NCBI RefSeq assembly: GCF_030695035.1
Contig: NZ_JAUYTT010000005.1
Coordinates: 257,012 to 321,011, forward strand
From: Frigidibacter sp.
GTDB taxonomy: Bacteria; Pseudomonadota; Alphaproteobacteria; Rhodobacterales; Rhodobacteraceae
Reading direction: 5' to 3'
DNA: 64,000 nt
Shown: one piece after another, positions 25,027-34,672 of the stretch
How positions within the stretch are numbered: position 1 is the stretch's first letter
Layout: every line of letters starts with the position of its first letter
Position numbers and translations under genes: made by a program
Notes under the pieces: model-generated
What the model was told of the DNA's origin: nothing
What the model saw: the letters and a program-made list of their open reading frames with translations, nothing else
The model's database searches: none

Positions 25027-26250
25027 TTACTTGAACCGCGCGTTCCGCGTGGCCAGCAGTTTCAGCCGCAGCGCGTTCAGGCGGATGAAGCCCGCCGCGT
25101 CCTTCTGGTCATAGGCGCCGGCGTCTTCCTCGAAGGTCACATGCGCCTCGGAATAGAGCGAATGGTCCGACCAGCGCGCCACGGTTCGGGCAAAGCCCTT
25201 GTACAGCTTCACGCGCACGGTGCCGGTCACATGCTCCTGGCTCTTGTCGATCAGCGCCTGCAGCATCTCGCGCTCGGGGCTGAACCAGAAGCCATTGTAG
25301 ATCAGTTCCGCATAGCGCGGCATGATCGAGTCCTTGAGGTGCCCCGCGCCGCTGTCGAGTGTGATCTGCTCGATCCCGCGATGCGCCTCCAGCAGGATGG
25401 TGCCGCCGGGGGTCTCATAAATCCCGCGCGATTTCATCCCCACGAAGCGGTTCTCCACCAGATCCAGCCGGCCGATGCCGTGCTTGCCACCCAGCTCGTT
25501 GAGCTTCGTCAGGATCGTGGCCGGGCTCATCGCCTCGCCATTGATCGCCACGGCATCGCCCTTCTCGAAGGTGATCTCCACCATTTCGGCCTGATCGGGC
25601 GCCTGTTCGGGGCTGACGGTGCGCTGATACACATAATCCGGGGCTTCCTCGCCCGGGTTCTCCAGCACCTTGCCCTCGGAGGAGGTGTGCAGCAGGTTCG
25701 CGTCCACGCTGAACGGCGCCTCGCCGCGCTTGTCCTTGGCGATCGGGATCTGGTTGGCCTCGGCGAATTCCAGTAGCTTGGTGCGCGAGGACAGATCCCA
25801 CTCGCGCCACGGCGCGATCACCCGGATCGAGGGGTCGAGCGCATAGGCCGAAAGCTCGAACCGCACCTGGTCATTGCCCTTGCCGGTGGCGCCATGAGAC
25901 ACCGCGTCTGCGCCCGTCTCATGCGCGATCCGCACCAGATGCTGCGAGATCAGCGGCCGCGCGATCGAGGTGCCCAGCAGATACAGCCCTTCATAGAGCG
26001 CGTTGGCGCGGAACATCGGGAACACGAAATCCCGCACAAACTCCTCGCGCACATCGACGATATGGATGTTCTCGGGCTTGATCCCCAGCATGATCGCCTT
26101 CTGGCGCGCGGGTTCCAGCTCTTCGCCCTGGCCGAGATCGGCGGTGAAAGTCACGACCTCGCAGCCGTATTCCGTCTGCAGCCATTTGAGGATGATCGAG
26201 GTATCGAGGCCGCCGGAATAGGCGAGGACGACTTTCTTGGGCGCGGACAT
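25027..26250 (-). CDS. argG: Argininosuccinate synthase
   Basis: 407 residues, as expected for the short ArgG type. It joins citrulline and aspartate with ATP cleavage in arginine synthesis. The PP-loop is [15 protein letters not shown] at residues about 10-24; [15 protein letters not shown] and the [19 protein letters not shown] stretch line the aspartate and citrulline sites. The start at 26250 gives the standard N-terminus [14 protein letters not shown]; upstream frame is spurious. It stands alone with its own terminator. Confidence 0.98.
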   Translation of the reverse strand: MSAPKKVVLAYSGGLDTSIILKWLQTEYGCEVVTFTADLGQGEELEPARQKAIMLGIKPENIHIVDVREEFVRDFVFPMFRANALYEGLYLLGTSIARPLISQHLVRIAHETGADAVSHGATGKGNDQVRFELSAYALDPSIRVIAPWREWDLSSRTKLLEFAEANQIPIAKDKRGEAPFSVDANLLHTSSEGKVLENPGEEAPDYVYQRTVSPEQAPDQAEMVEITFEKGDAVAINGEAMSPATILTKLNELGGKHGIGRLDLVENRFVGMKSRGIYETPGGTILLEAHRGIEQITLDSGAGHLKDSIMPRYAELIYNGFWFSPEREMLQALIDKSQEHVTGTVRVKLYKGFARTVARWSDHSLYSEAHVTFEEDAGAYDQKDAAGFIRLNALRLKLLATRNARFK

Positions 26251-26408
26251 CAGGGCGGCTCCATCGCATTGGGTCAACTGACACGCGGGCGTAGTCGGTT
26301 TTTCCCTGTGCGACAAGGCCCGCGCTTGGGCAGGGCTTCGGCAAATTGTATCGGGCGCAATGCCGGATCGGGCTTGCCAAGCCGGAACGGCAGCGGCAGG
26401 ACTGGCGG

Positions 26409-27656
26409 ATGACCGATTTTCCCCAGAACGCCCGCCTTGCCACGGCAGCCTTGCGCGACCTGTTTGACCCAACCCCCTTGCAGCGGAACGACTTCCTGTC
26501 GGCCCGCTACGGTGCCGAGATCTGGCTGAAGCGCGAGGATCTGACGCCGGTGCGCAGCTACAAGCTGCGCGGCGCCTTCACTGCGATGCGCAAGGTGCGC
26601 GATGCGCAGCCGGGGCAGGGGCATTTCGTCTGCGCCAGCGCCGGCAACCACGCGCAGGGCATGGCCTTTGCCTGCCGGCATTTCGGCGTGCAGGGCACCA
26701 TCTTCATGCCGGTCACGACGCCGCAGCAGAAGATCGACAAGACCCGCGCCTTTGGCGGCGACAAGGTGCAGATCGTGCTGACGGGGGATTATTTCGACCA
26801 GACGCTCGCCTCGGCCCAGACGTTCTGTGCGCAGGCGGGGGCGCATTTCCTGGCGCCCTTCGATGATGAGGACGTGATCCTGGGCCAGGCCTCGGTCGCG
26901 GTGGAGATGATGGAGCAGCTTGGCCGCGCGCCCGATCTGGTGGTGCTGCCGGTGGGTGGCGGCGGGCTGTCGGCGGGCGTGACCAGCTACCTGCGCGAGG
27001 TGGCGCCAGAGGTGGACTATCGCTTTGTCGAGCCGCTTGGCGGCGCCAGCCTGATGGCGGCGCTGCAGGCCGGGGAGCCGGTGACGCTGAAGCGGGTGAA
27101 CAGCTTCGTCGATGGCGCGGCGGTGGCCCGGATCGGTGCCCGCACCTTTGCGCGGCTGGCTTGGGCAAGCCCCGATCAGGTGCTTCTGGCGCCCGAGGAC
27201 CGGATCTGCGGCACCATGCTGGAGATGCTGAATGTCGAGGGGATCGTGCTGGAACCGGCGGGCGCGCTGTCCATCGACGTGCTGCCGCTGTTGGCAGACC
27301 GGATCGCGGGCAAGACGGTGGTCTGCGTGACGTCGGGCGGCAATTTCGACTTCGAACGTCTGCCCGAGGTGAAGGAACGCGCGCAACGCTTTGCCGGGCT
27401 GAAGAAATACTTCATCCTGCGGATGCCGCAGCGCCCCGGTGCCCTGCGCGAGTTTCTGGAGATGCTAGGCCCCGATGACGACATCGCCCGCTTCGAATAC
27501 CTGAAGAAATCGGCGCGCAACTTCGGCTCGGTCCTGATCGGCATCGAGACCAAGCAGGCCGACAGCTTTGGCCGGCTGACGGCCCTTCTGGATGCGGCCG
27601 GCTTCGCCTATCGGGACATTACCGATGACGAAGCCTTGGCCGAGTTCCTGATCTAG
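26409..27656 (+). CDS. ilvA: Threonine ammonia-lyase (threonine dehydratase)
   Basis: 415 residues. It converts threonine to 2-oxobutanoate, the first step to isoleucine. The PLP lysine is in [10 protein letters not shown] near residue 55, the glycine loop in [10 protein letters not shown], and [10 protein letters not shown] is the substrate loop. After the catalytic domain (to about 320) one ACT-like regulatory domain follows ([18 protein letters not shown]), so feedback control by isoleucine/valine is likely. The stop overlaps the convergent HPt gene by 4 bp. The biodegradative TdcB form lacks the ACT domain, so the biosynthetic assignment is better. Confidence 0.93.
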   Translation: MTDFPQNARLATAALRDLFDPTPLQRNDFLSARYGAEIWLKREDLTPVRSYKLRGAFTAMRKVRDAQPGQGHFVCASAGNHAQGMAFACRHFGVQGTIFMPVTTPQQKIDKTRAFGGDKVQIVLTGDYFDQTLASAQTFCAQAGAHFLAPFDDEDVILGQASVAVEMMEQLGRAPDLVVLPVGGGGLSAGVTSYLREVAPEVDYRFVEPLGGASLMAALQAGEPVTLKRVNSFVDGAAVARIGARTFARLAWASPDQVLLAPEDRICGTMLEMLNVEGIVLEPAGALSIDVLPLLADRIAGKTVVCVTSGGNFDFERLPEVKERAQRFAGLKKYFILRMPQRPGALREFLEMLGPDDDIARFEYLKKSARNFGSVLIGIETKQADSFGRLTALLDAAGFAYRDITDDEALAEFLI

Positions 27657-28006
27657 GCTGCGGCGCTGCGCCCCTCGGCGCTGCAAAACTCGCCGAGCCG
27701 CAGCATGAACTCCTGCCGCGAGGCGCCGTAGCAGGCGAGGATCGCCGCAATGTCGATCTCACCCCCGCGCCCGGCGACGGCCTTGCGCTCGCCATCTTGG
27801 CACAGCGCGCCGAAGGCGGCGAAGCCAAGGTTCCAGGCGCTGCCCTTCAGGAAATGCAGGTCATCCTCGAACTTTGCCGGGTCCGGCGCGGTGCCAAGGC
27901 GCATCACGACGCCTTCCACCTCATCAAGGAACAGATCGACGACCTCGCCAAACCCCTCCGCGCCAATTTCAGAGCACAATTCCACCACTCGATCCCAATC
28001 GATCAT
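27653..28006 (-). CDS. HPt-domain phosphotransfer protein
   Basis: 117 residues forming one HPt four-helix bundle. The phospho-accepting His is in DDLHFLKGSAWNLGF, the conserved H-x-x-K-G-S motif, near residue 48. It is divergent from the response-regulator/PP2C phosphatase gene across 160 bp, which makes that receiver a likely partner. I start at the ATG at 28006 before DWDRVVEL; upstream codons do not look coding. Confidence 0.9.
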   Translation of the reverse strand: MIDWDRVVELCSEIGAEGFGEVVDLFLDEVEGVVMRLGTAPDPAKFEDDLHFLKGSAWNLGFAAFGALCQDGERKAVAGRGGEIDIAAILACYGASRQEFMLRLGEFCSAEGRSAAA

Positions 28007-28168
28007 CCCACACCTCACCCAATGATGCCCCACACACCAAGGGCCACCATGATCCCGCGCGTTTAACGGGCGGTTAATCCGGGTCGGCATCTCCTGCACA
28101 TTTGCAACTTCATCGCCCCTTAACGCCGCACAGTATTAATGGCCCGAAGCGAGGAGGAGCCACCGACC

Positions 28169-29452
28169 TTGAAGCTGCCCCAACAGACGCAGATCACGGA
28201 GGACGGCAGCCCCGGCTTCGGGGCGGTGCGCCGGGTGCTGGTCGTCGATGACAGCCGGATGCAGCGCCGCATCCTGTCGGCCACGCTGGCCCGCGCGGGC
28301 TATGAGGTGATCGAGGCTGCCTCGGGCGCCGAGGCGCTGGAGATTGCGGCGCGGCTGGTGCCCGACCTGATCCTGTCGGACTGGATGATGCCGGGGATGG
28401 ACGGGCTTGAGTTCTGCCGGGCCTTCCGGGCGCAGATGCTGGGCCGCTATGTGTACTTCATCCTGCTGACCTCGAAGACCGAAACCAACGACGTGGCAGA
28501 GGGGTTGCAATCGGGGGCGGATGATTTCCTGACCAAGCCGGTGAATGGTCAGGAGCTGAGGGCGCGGATCGCCGCGGGCGAGCGGATCTTGCGGATGGAG
28601 CGCGAGCTGAACGAGAAGAACCGACTGGTATCCTCGACCCTCGATGCCCTGCAATCCCTCTACGACTCGCTGGACCGCGACCTGATCGAGGCGCGCAAGC
28701 TGCAGCAAAGCCTGGTGCGCGAGCGCCATCGGAGCTTTGGCAATGCCGAGGTGTCGCTGCTGCTGCGCCCCTCGGGCCATGTGGGTGGCGATCTGGTCGG
28801 GTTCTTTCCGATCAACGCGCGCCGGGTCGGGCTGTTCTCTATCGACGTGTCGGGGCATGGCGTCACCTCGGCGCTGATGACGGCGCGGCTGGCGGGGCTG
28901 CTGTCGGGTACCTCGCCGGAACAGAACATTGCGCTGGTGCTGTCGGATTTCGGCATCTACGACGCTCGCCCGCCCGCCGAGGTTGCCGCGCATCTGAACC
29001 GCGTGCTGCTGGAGGAGATGGACACTGAAACCTACTTCACCCTGCTTTATGCCGATGTGGACCTGATCTCGGGGCAGGTGGCGATGGTTCAGGCCGGGCA
29101 TCCGCACCCGGCGATCCAGCGGGCCTGCGGGCGAATCGACTATCTTGGTGCAGGCGGCCTGCCGGTCGGGCTGCTGGAGGGCGCGGCCTATCAGGACTTC
29201 ACCGCTACGCTGCGCCCCGGCGACCGGCTGCTTCTGGCCTCGGACGGGATCACCGAGGCGGCGGATGCCGAGGGGGTGCAACTGGGCGAGCAGGGACTGT
29301 CGCGCCTGATGACCCGCAGTGCCGGGCTTGGCGGACCAGCGTTTCTCGAGGCGCTTGTCTGGGATCTGGAGGCGTTCACGGGCGGCGCGTTCACCGATGA
29401 TGTGTCGGCGGTGTTCTTCGAGTTTCACGGCGCCAAGGAGAATGTCGGCTAG
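28169..29452 (+). CDS. Response regulator with PP2C-type (RsbU/SpoIIE) phosphatase domain
   Basis: About 427 residues. A receiver domain (RRVLVVDDSRMQRR; phospho-Asp in LILSDWMMPGMDG; switch Lys in DFLTKPVNG) is joined by a helical linker to a SpoIIE/RsbU phosphatase with GGDLVGFF, SIDVSGHGV and ASDGITEA metal motifs. It should dephosphorylate an anti-sigma-antagonist-like protein when its receiver is phosphorylated. The start is a choice: an ATG at 28139 would add ten residues but has no ribosome site, whereas TTG 28169 lies 9-11 bp after GAGGAGGAG. The divergent HPt gene is the probable phosphodonor. Confidence 0.9.
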   Translation: MKLPQQTQITEDGSPGFGAVRRVLVVDDSRMQRRILSATLARAGYEVIEAASGAEALEIAARLVPDLILSDWMMPGMDGLEFCRAFRAQMLGRYVYFILLTSKTETNDVAEGLQSGADDFLTKPVNGQELRARIAAGERILRMERELNEKNRLVSSTLDALQSLYDSLDRDLIEARKLQQSLVRERHRSFGNAEVSLLLRPSGHVGGDLVGFFPINARRVGLFSIDVSGHGVTSALMTARLAGLLSGTSPEQNIALVLSDFGIYDARPPAEVAAHLNRVLLEEMDTETYFTLLYADVDLISGQVAMVQAGHPHPAIQRACGRIDYLGAGGLPVGLLEGAAYQDFTATLRPGDRLLLASDGITEAADAEGVQLGEQGLSRLMTRSAGLGGPAFLEALVWDLEAFTGGAFTDDVSAVFFEFHGAKENVG

Positions 29453-29895
29453 CGGTGCCGGGCCATCGCCTCCATCAGGAAATGCCGGTCGCCCTCATTC
29501 CCCAGATGCGCCGCTGCATCCGCCGCGGACATCCAGACGGCGCTGTGCCCGGGTTCAGTGGGCGGCCCCAGCGGGCGCACCGGGCGCGCCAGATAGACGG
29601 TGCAGAGCTTCTCGGCCCAAAGGTCATATTCCGGCATGTAGGTGAAGCGCCGGAATGCCCCCAGCCTCCGTGCCCCCGCGATGGTCCAGCCGGTTTCCTC
29701 CATCACCTCGCGGTGCAGGGCGCGCAGGGGGTGCTCGCCCGGATCGATCCCGCCGCCGGGCAGCTGAAACTCCGGCACCGGGGCGGATTGATGGGTCAGC
29801 AGCACGTCGCCTGCCAGCGCCAGCACCGCGTAAACCCCGGGCCTCCGCGTGTAGCGCTGCCCGGCTTTCGGCGGCTCGCCCACCCGTCTGATCAT
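29449..29895 (-). CDS. NUDIX hydrolase
   Basis: 148 residues. The NUDIX box runs from GGGIDPGEHPLRALHR to EVMEETGW with all catalytic glutamates. It hydrolyses a nucleoside diphosphate linked to another group; the substrate is unknown. The ATG at 29895 was chosen because the family N-terminus begins shortly before RRVGEPP; the longer frame from 29955 has no clear ribosome site. The stop overlaps that of the phosphatase gene by 4 bp. Confidence 0.88.
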   Translation of the reverse strand: MIRRVGEPPKAGQRYTRRPGVYAVLALAGDVLLTHQSAPVPEFQLPGGGIDPGEHPLRALHREVMEETGWTIAGARRLGAFRRFTYMPEYDLWAEKLCTVYLARPVRPLGPPTEPGHSAVWMSAADAAAHLGNEGDRHFLMEAMARHR

Positions 29896-30008
29896 TGCAT
29901 ACCCCTTGGTCCAAGCGTTGCCGCGCCTATATGATCGCGGTATGCCAAGGCGCAAGCGCCAAGAAAACCCCCCAAGACTCGTCTGAAGTCTCCCCCGAAG
30001 GATACCCC

Positions 30009-31013
30009 ATGACCACGCTGTCGCAGATCGCCTGGGACGATACCGTCCTGCCGTTTCAACTCGACAAGGCCGATATCCGTGGCCGTGTCGCGCGGCTGGA
30101 TGGCGTCCTGGAAAATGTCCTGAGGCAGCACAACTACCCCGCGGCCATCGAGGCGCTGGTGGCGGAGGCTGCGCTGCTGACCGCGATGATCGGCCAGACC
30201 ATCGACCTGCGCTGGAAGCTGTCGCTGCAGATCCGCGGCGACGGGCCGGCCCGGATCATCGCCACCGATTACTACGGCCCTACGGCCGAGGGAGAGCCGG
30301 CGCGGATCCGTGCCTGGGCCAGCTATGATGCCGACCGTCTGGTCGAGGGCGTGCGGCCGTTCGATCTGATCGGCAAGGGCTATTTCGCGGTGCTGATCGA
30401 CCAGGGCGAGGGCACCGTGCCCTATCAGGGCCTGACCCCGATTGCCGGCGAGTCGTTGTCGGACTGCGCCGAGGCGTATTTCGCGCAGTCCGAACAGCTG
30501 CCGACCCGGTTTGCGCTGTCCTATGGCCGCTCCACCCTCGCGGGCCGCTCCGAGCGTTGGCGGGCGGGCGGGGTGATGCTGCAGCACATGCCCAAGGCAT
30601 CGCCCTTTGTCGCGCTGGAAGGCGGCAGCGGCGAGGGCGGGCTGCTGTCGGCATCGGATCTGCTGGATGGTGATGAGGGCGAGAACTGGACCCGCGCCAA
30701 CCTGCTGCTCGACACGGTCGAGGAGCTGGAGTTGATCGGCCCGACCGTGCAGCCGACCGACCTGCTGGTGCGGCTGTTCCACGAGGAAGGCACCCGTGTC
30801 TACGATCCGCAGCGGGTGGAGTTCGGTTGCACCTGCTCGGCCCAGAAGGTCCGGCAGAGCCTGTCGATCTATTCGGCCAAGGACATCCGCTACATGACGA
30901 CGCCCGAAGGCACCGTTACCGCCGATTGCCAGTTCTGCGGCGCGCATTACGTGCTGGACCCGCTGACGCTGGGGTTCGAGGCGACGCGCACGCCGGAGGG
31001 TGACGATGCCTGA
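30009..31013 (+). CDS. hslO: Redox-regulated chaperone Hsp33
   Basis: 334 residues. N-terminal Hsp33 core domain and a C-terminal redox zinc site with cysteines in FGCTCS and ADCQFCGAHY, the CxC...CxxC set that holds zinc when reduced. On oxidative unfolding it becomes a holdase in the cytoplasm. It precedes the CoA-type NUDIX gene, which starts within its last codons (31006 against stop 31013). Confidence 0.97.
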   Translation: MTTLSQIAWDDTVLPFQLDKADIRGRVARLDGVLENVLRQHNYPAAIEALVAEAALLTAMIGQTIDLRWKLSLQIRGDGPARIIATDYYGPTAEGEPARIRAWASYDADRLVEGVRPFDLIGKGYFAVLIDQGEGTVPYQGLTPIAGESLSDCAEAYFAQSEQLPTRFALSYGRSTLAGRSERWRAGGVMLQHMPKASPFVALEGGSGEGGLLSASDLLDGDEGENWTRANLLLDTVEELELIGPTVQPTDLLVRLFHEEGTRVYDPQRVEFGCTCSAQKVRQSLSIYSAKDIRYMTTPEGTVTADCQFCGAHYVLDPLTLGFEATRTPEGDDA

Positions 31014-31635
31014 TACGCTGGCCCCCCGTGACCCGCTGGCCCCGGTGATCCGGGCGCTGGCGCGTCCGGGGCGGCCCTCGTCGGATTATGACCTGGCCCG
31101 CGGCATCACCTTGCCCGCGGGCCGGGTGCTGCGCGCGGCCGGGGTGCTGGTGGCGTTTCAGGACGGGCCACGCGGGCCCGAGGTGGTGCTGACCAAGCGC
31201 TCCTCGCGGCTCAAGCACCATCCGGGGCAGATCGCCTTTCCGGGCGGCAAGGTCGATCCGGGGGATGAGGGTTCGGTGGATGCCGCCCTGCGAGAGGCGG
31301 AGGAGGAGGTGGGGCTGCCCCGCGACCGCGTCGAGGTTCTGGGCGTGATGCCGGCGCATGAGACGGTGACGGGTTTTGTGGTGACCCCGGTTCTGGCGCG
31401 CATCCGCGGGGCGTTTATGCCGGTGCCCGAGGCGGGCGAGGTGGAGGAGGTCTTCACCGTGCCGCTGTCGCATGTCGGCAACCCCGCGCGCTATCGCATC
31501 GAGCATCGGCGCTGGCTCGGGGTACAGCGGCCCTATTGGGTGGCCCCCTACGGCCCCTATTACATCTGGGGCGCGACCGCGCGTATGCTCAAAGCGCTGG
31601 CGGATCGGATGGCCGAAGATGCGGATCACGGATGA
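31006..31635 (+). CDS. CoA pyrophosphatase-like NUDIX hydrolase (NudL type)
   Basis: 209 residues. The extended NUDIX signature begins with LTKRSSRLKHHPGQIAFPGG, the UPF0035 motif of CoA-cleaving NUDIX enzymes, and ends with ALREAEEEVGL. A GGAGGG site lies 6 bp before ATG 31006. It would split CoA or its oxidised forms to adenosine 3',5'-bisphosphate and phosphopantetheine. It overlaps hslO by 8 bp and the CCA enzyme gene by 17 bp. Confidence 0.9.
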   Translation: MPDTLAPRDPLAPVIRALARPGRPSSDYDLARGITLPAGRVLRAAGVLVAFQDGPRGPEVVLTKRSSRLKHHPGQIAFPGGKVDPGDEGSVDAALREAEEEVGLPRDRVEVLGVMPAHETVTGFVVTPVLARIRGAFMPVPEAGEVEEVFTVPLSHVGNPARYRIEHRRWLGVQRPYWVAPYGPYYIWGATARMLKALADRMAEDADHG

Positions 31636-32761
31636 CTGGATAGCAGAGCCGGGGCTTCAGGCGGTGCTGGCGATGCTTGGGGACGCGGGGCACCGGGCGC
31701 TGCTGGTGGGCGGCTGCGTGCGCAACGCCCTGCTGGGCGCGCCGGTCAGCGATATCGACATCGCCACCGACGCGCCGCCGCAGCGGGTGATGGACCTGGC
31801 GGCGGCCGCGGGCCTGAAAGCGGTGCCGACGGGGTTTGACCATGGCACGGTGACGGTGATCGCCGCCCATGTCCCGCATGAGGTGACGACCTTCCGCCGC
31901 GATGTGGAAACCTTCGGCCGCCACGCGACCGTGGCCTTCGCGGACAGAGTCGAGGATGACGCCTCGCGCCGCGACTTCACCATGAACGCGCTTTATGCGC
32001 AGGCGGATGGCACGGTGGTCGATCCGCTGGGTGGCCTCGCCGACCTGCGGGCGCGGCGGGTACGGTTCGTCGGCGATGCCGATGCCCGCATCCGCGAGGA
32101 CTATCTGCGCATCCTGCGCTTCTTCCGCTTTCACGCCTGGTATGGCGATGCAGGGGAGGGGCTGGATGCGGACGGCCTCGCCGCCTGTGCCGAGCATTCG
32201 GCTGGAATAGAGACGCTTTCCCGCGAACGAGTGGGCGGCGAGATGCGCAAGCTGCTGGCCGCGCCCGACCCCGCGCCGGTAATGGCGGCGATGCAGATCA
32301 GCGGCGTTCTTGCCCATGTGCTGCCGGGGGCCGAGATGCGGGCGCTGGCGCCGCTGGTGCATCTGGAGGACGGGCTGGCCCCCGACGCGATCCGGCGTCT
32401 GGCGGTTCTCGGCGGCGATGACCCGGTAGAGCGGCTGCGACTGTCCCGCGCCGATGCGCGTCGGCTGGACCTGTTGCGCGGGCTGATCGGCAGCATGGCG
32501 GGGCCGGCGGAATTGGGCTTTGTCCACGGTACCGACATGGCGCGCGATGCGCTGCTGGCGCGGGCGGCGGTGATGGAGCAGCCCTTGCCGGAGGGGTGGG
32601 AAGAGGCGGTGGCCAAGGGTGCCCAGGCCACCTTCCCGGTGAAGGCCGCCGACCTGATGCCCGCGCATGAAGGCCCTGCCCTCGGCGCGCGGCTGGCAGA
32701 GCTGCAGGCGCGCTGGATCGCCTCGGGTTTCACCCTTGGGCGCGAAGACCTCCTCGGCTGA
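31619..32761 (+). CDS. cca: CCA tRNA nucleotidyltransferase / poly(A)-polymerase family (class II)
   Basis: 380 residues. The nucleotidyltransferase active site is LLVGGCVRNALLG followed by VSDIDIATDAPP (two carboxylates), then RRDFTMNALYAQADG, DPLGGLADL and the RNA-binding RFVGDADARIREDYLRILRF stretch. It completes or repairs the CCA end of tRNA. The tail lacks an HD phosphohydrolase domain, as in other alphaproteobacterial versions. The start inside the preceding NUDIX gene implies coupling. Confidence 0.93.
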   Translation: MRITDDWIAEPGLQAVLAMLGDAGHRALLVGGCVRNALLGAPVSDIDIATDAPPQRVMDLAAAAGLKAVPTGFDHGTVTVIAAHVPHEVTTFRRDVETFGRHATVAFADRVEDDASRRDFTMNALYAQADGTVVDPLGGLADLRARRVRFVGDADARIREDYLRILRFFRFHAWYGDAGEGLDADGLAACAEHSAGIETLSRERVGGEMRKLLAAPDPAPVMAAMQISGVLAHVLPGAEMRALAPLVHLEDGLAPDAIRRLAVLGGDDPVERLRLSRADARRLDLLRGLIGSMAGPAELGFVHGTDMARDALLARAAVMEQPLPEGWEEAVAKGAQATFPVKAADLMPAHEGPALGARLAELQARWIASGFTLGREDLLG

Positions 32762-32827
32762 CCGGCGGTTTCCCTTCCCGGCAAACAGGTTTATATGCGG
32801 GGGGCAACGGAAAAGGCGCGCCCTCCC

Positions 32828-34672
32828 ATGTTCCGCTTCTTCGAAAATCTTGTCGATCCCTTCGCGGCTTACACCGAGTCGGACGTGCCGCCGCGCAAGC
32901 TGTGGCCGTTCCTGTGGAACTATTGCCGGCCGTTCAAGGCGGTGTTCGCCGCGACGGCGCTGCTGTCGGTGATCGTCGCTGCGCTGGATGTGGTGCTGAT
33001 CTGGTATGTGGGGCGCATGGTCGACCTGCTGGCCAGCGGCGCGCCGGCGGCGGTCTGGGCCGAGCATGGGACGGAGTTCATTCTGGCCGGCCTCGCCATC
33101 GTGTTCCTGCGCCCCGTGCTGGCGGGGGCCGACGTGGCGCTGCTGCACAACACCATCTTGCCCAACTTCGGCACGCTGATCCGCTGGCGGGCGCATCGCC
33201 ATGTGCTGCGCCAGCCGGTCGGGTGGTTCGAGAACGATTTTGCCGGCCGCATCGCCAACCGGATCATGCAGACGCCGCCCGCCGCCGGGGACGCGGTGTT
33301 CCAGACCTTCGACGCGGTGGCCTTTGCCGTCACCACGGTCATCGGCTCCATCGCGCTGCTGGCCGGGTCCGACCCGCGGCTGGTGGTACCGCTGCTGCTG
33401 TGGCTGCTGGGATACGGGCTGCTGCTGCGCTGGACGATCGGGCGGGCGGGGCCGGCGGCCAAGGCCTCGTCCGATGCGCGGTCTGCGATCACCGGGCGGG
33501 TGGTGGACAGCTATTCCAACATCCATTCGGTGAAGCTGTTCGCGCATCATGATCGCGAGATCACCTATGCCCGCGACGCCATCGAACATGCGCGCACGAC
33601 CTTCCAGAAGGAAATGCGGATCATCACCACGATGGATGTGGTGCTGACGCTGCTGAACGGTCTGCTGATCGTGGGCGTGACCGGCTGGGCCGTGGTGCTG
33701 TGGTATCAGGGATCGGCCACTGTCGGCGTGGTGGCCGCGGCGGCCGCGCTGGTGCTGCGGCTGAACAACATGACCTATTGGGTGATGTGGGCGACCACGG
33801 GCCTCGTGCAGGCGCTTGGCGTGGTGGCCGAGGGGATGGAGACCATCGCCCAACCCATCGCGCTGACCGACGTGAAGGATGCCAAGCCCCTGAACCTGAC
33901 CGACGGGCGGATCGAGGTGCAGGGCCTGTCGCACCACTATGGCCGTGGCAGCGGCGGTCTGGACCGGATCAGCCTGTCGATTGCCCCGGGCGAGAAGGTG
34001 GGGCTGATCGGCCGCTCTGGCGCGGGGAAATCCACGCTGGTGAAGCTGCTGCTGCGCTTCTACGACGCCGAGGGCGGGCGGATCCTGATCGACGGGCAGG
34101 ACATCGCGCAGGTGACTCAAGACAGCCTGCGCGCCCGCATCGGCATGGTGCAGCAGGACAGCAGCCTTCTGCATCGTTCGGTGCGCGAGAACATCCTCTA
34201 TGGCCGCCCCGATGCCACCGAGGCAGAGATGATCGAGGCGGCGCAACGGGCGGAGGCGCATGACTTCATCCTGACGCTGCAAGATCCCGAGGGGCGTGCG
34301 GGCTATGACGCGCAGGTCGGTGAGCGGGGCGTGAAACTGTCGGGCGGCCAGCGGCAGCGGGTGGCGCTGGCGCGGGTCATCCTGAAAGACGCGCCGATCC
34401 TGGTGCTGGACGAGGCGACAAGCGCGCTCGACAGCGAGGTCGAGGCGGCGATCCAGGACACGCTCTATGGCGTGATGGAGGGCAAGACGGTGATCGCCAT
34501 CGCGCACCGCCTGTCGACCATCGCCCATATGGACCGGATCGTGGTGATCGAGGATGGCCGCATCGCCGAGCAGGGCAGCCACGGGGAGCTGCTGGCCAGC
34601 GGCGGGCTTTATGCCCGGTTCTGGGAGCGGCAATCGGGCGGCTTCATCGGCACGGAGGACGCAGCAGAGTGA
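32828..34672 (+). CDS. ABC exporter (half-transporter, MsbA/LmrA type), first of a pair
   Basis: 614 residues: six-helix ABC membrane domain (about 30-330) fused to a nucleotide-binding domain with Walker A GRSGAGKSTLVKLL, signature LSGGQRQRVALARV, Walker B ILVLDEATSALDSE and switch His in AIAHRLST. All motifs are canonical. It ends in a GTGA overlap with a second exporter gene that shares its architecture and the same PPRKLWPF segment near the N-terminus, so a heterodimer or duplicated homodimers are both possible. Substrate unknown (lipid or drug). Confidence 0.93.
   Translation: MFRFFENLVDPFAAYTESDVPPRKLWPFLWNYCRPFKAVFAATALLSVIVAALDVVLIWYVGRMVDLLASGAPAAVWAEHGTEFILAGLAIVFLRPVLAGADVALLHNTILPNFGTLIRWRAHRHVLRQPVGWFENDFAGRIANRIMQTPPAAGDAVFQTFDAVAFAVTTVIGSIALLAGSDPRLVVPLLLWLLGYGLLLRWTIGRAGPAAKASSDARSAITGRVVDSYSNIHSVKLFAHHDREITYARDAIEHARTTFQKEMRIITTMDVVLTLLNGLLIVGVTGWAVVLWYQGSATVGVVAAAAALVLRLNNMTYWVMWATTGLVQALGVVAEGMETIAQPIALTDVKDAKPLNLTDGRIEVQGLSHHYGRGSGGLDRISLSIAPGEKVGLIGRSGAGKSTLVKLLLRFYDAEGGRILIDGQDIAQVTQDSLRARIGMVQQDSSLLHRSVRENILYGRPDATEAEMIEAAQRAEAHDFILTLQDPEGRAGYDAQVGERGVKLSGGQRQRVALARVILKDAPILVLDEATSALDSEVEAAIQDTLYGVMEGKTVIAIAHRLSTIAHMDRIVVIEDGRIAEQGSHGELLASGGLYARFWERQSGGFIGTEDAAE

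Noticed and set aside
31589-34633. 1014-codon minus-strand open frame
   Set aside because: Antisense to cca and an ABC exporter whose motifs are complete; the reverse translation is low-complexity His/Arg/Gln.
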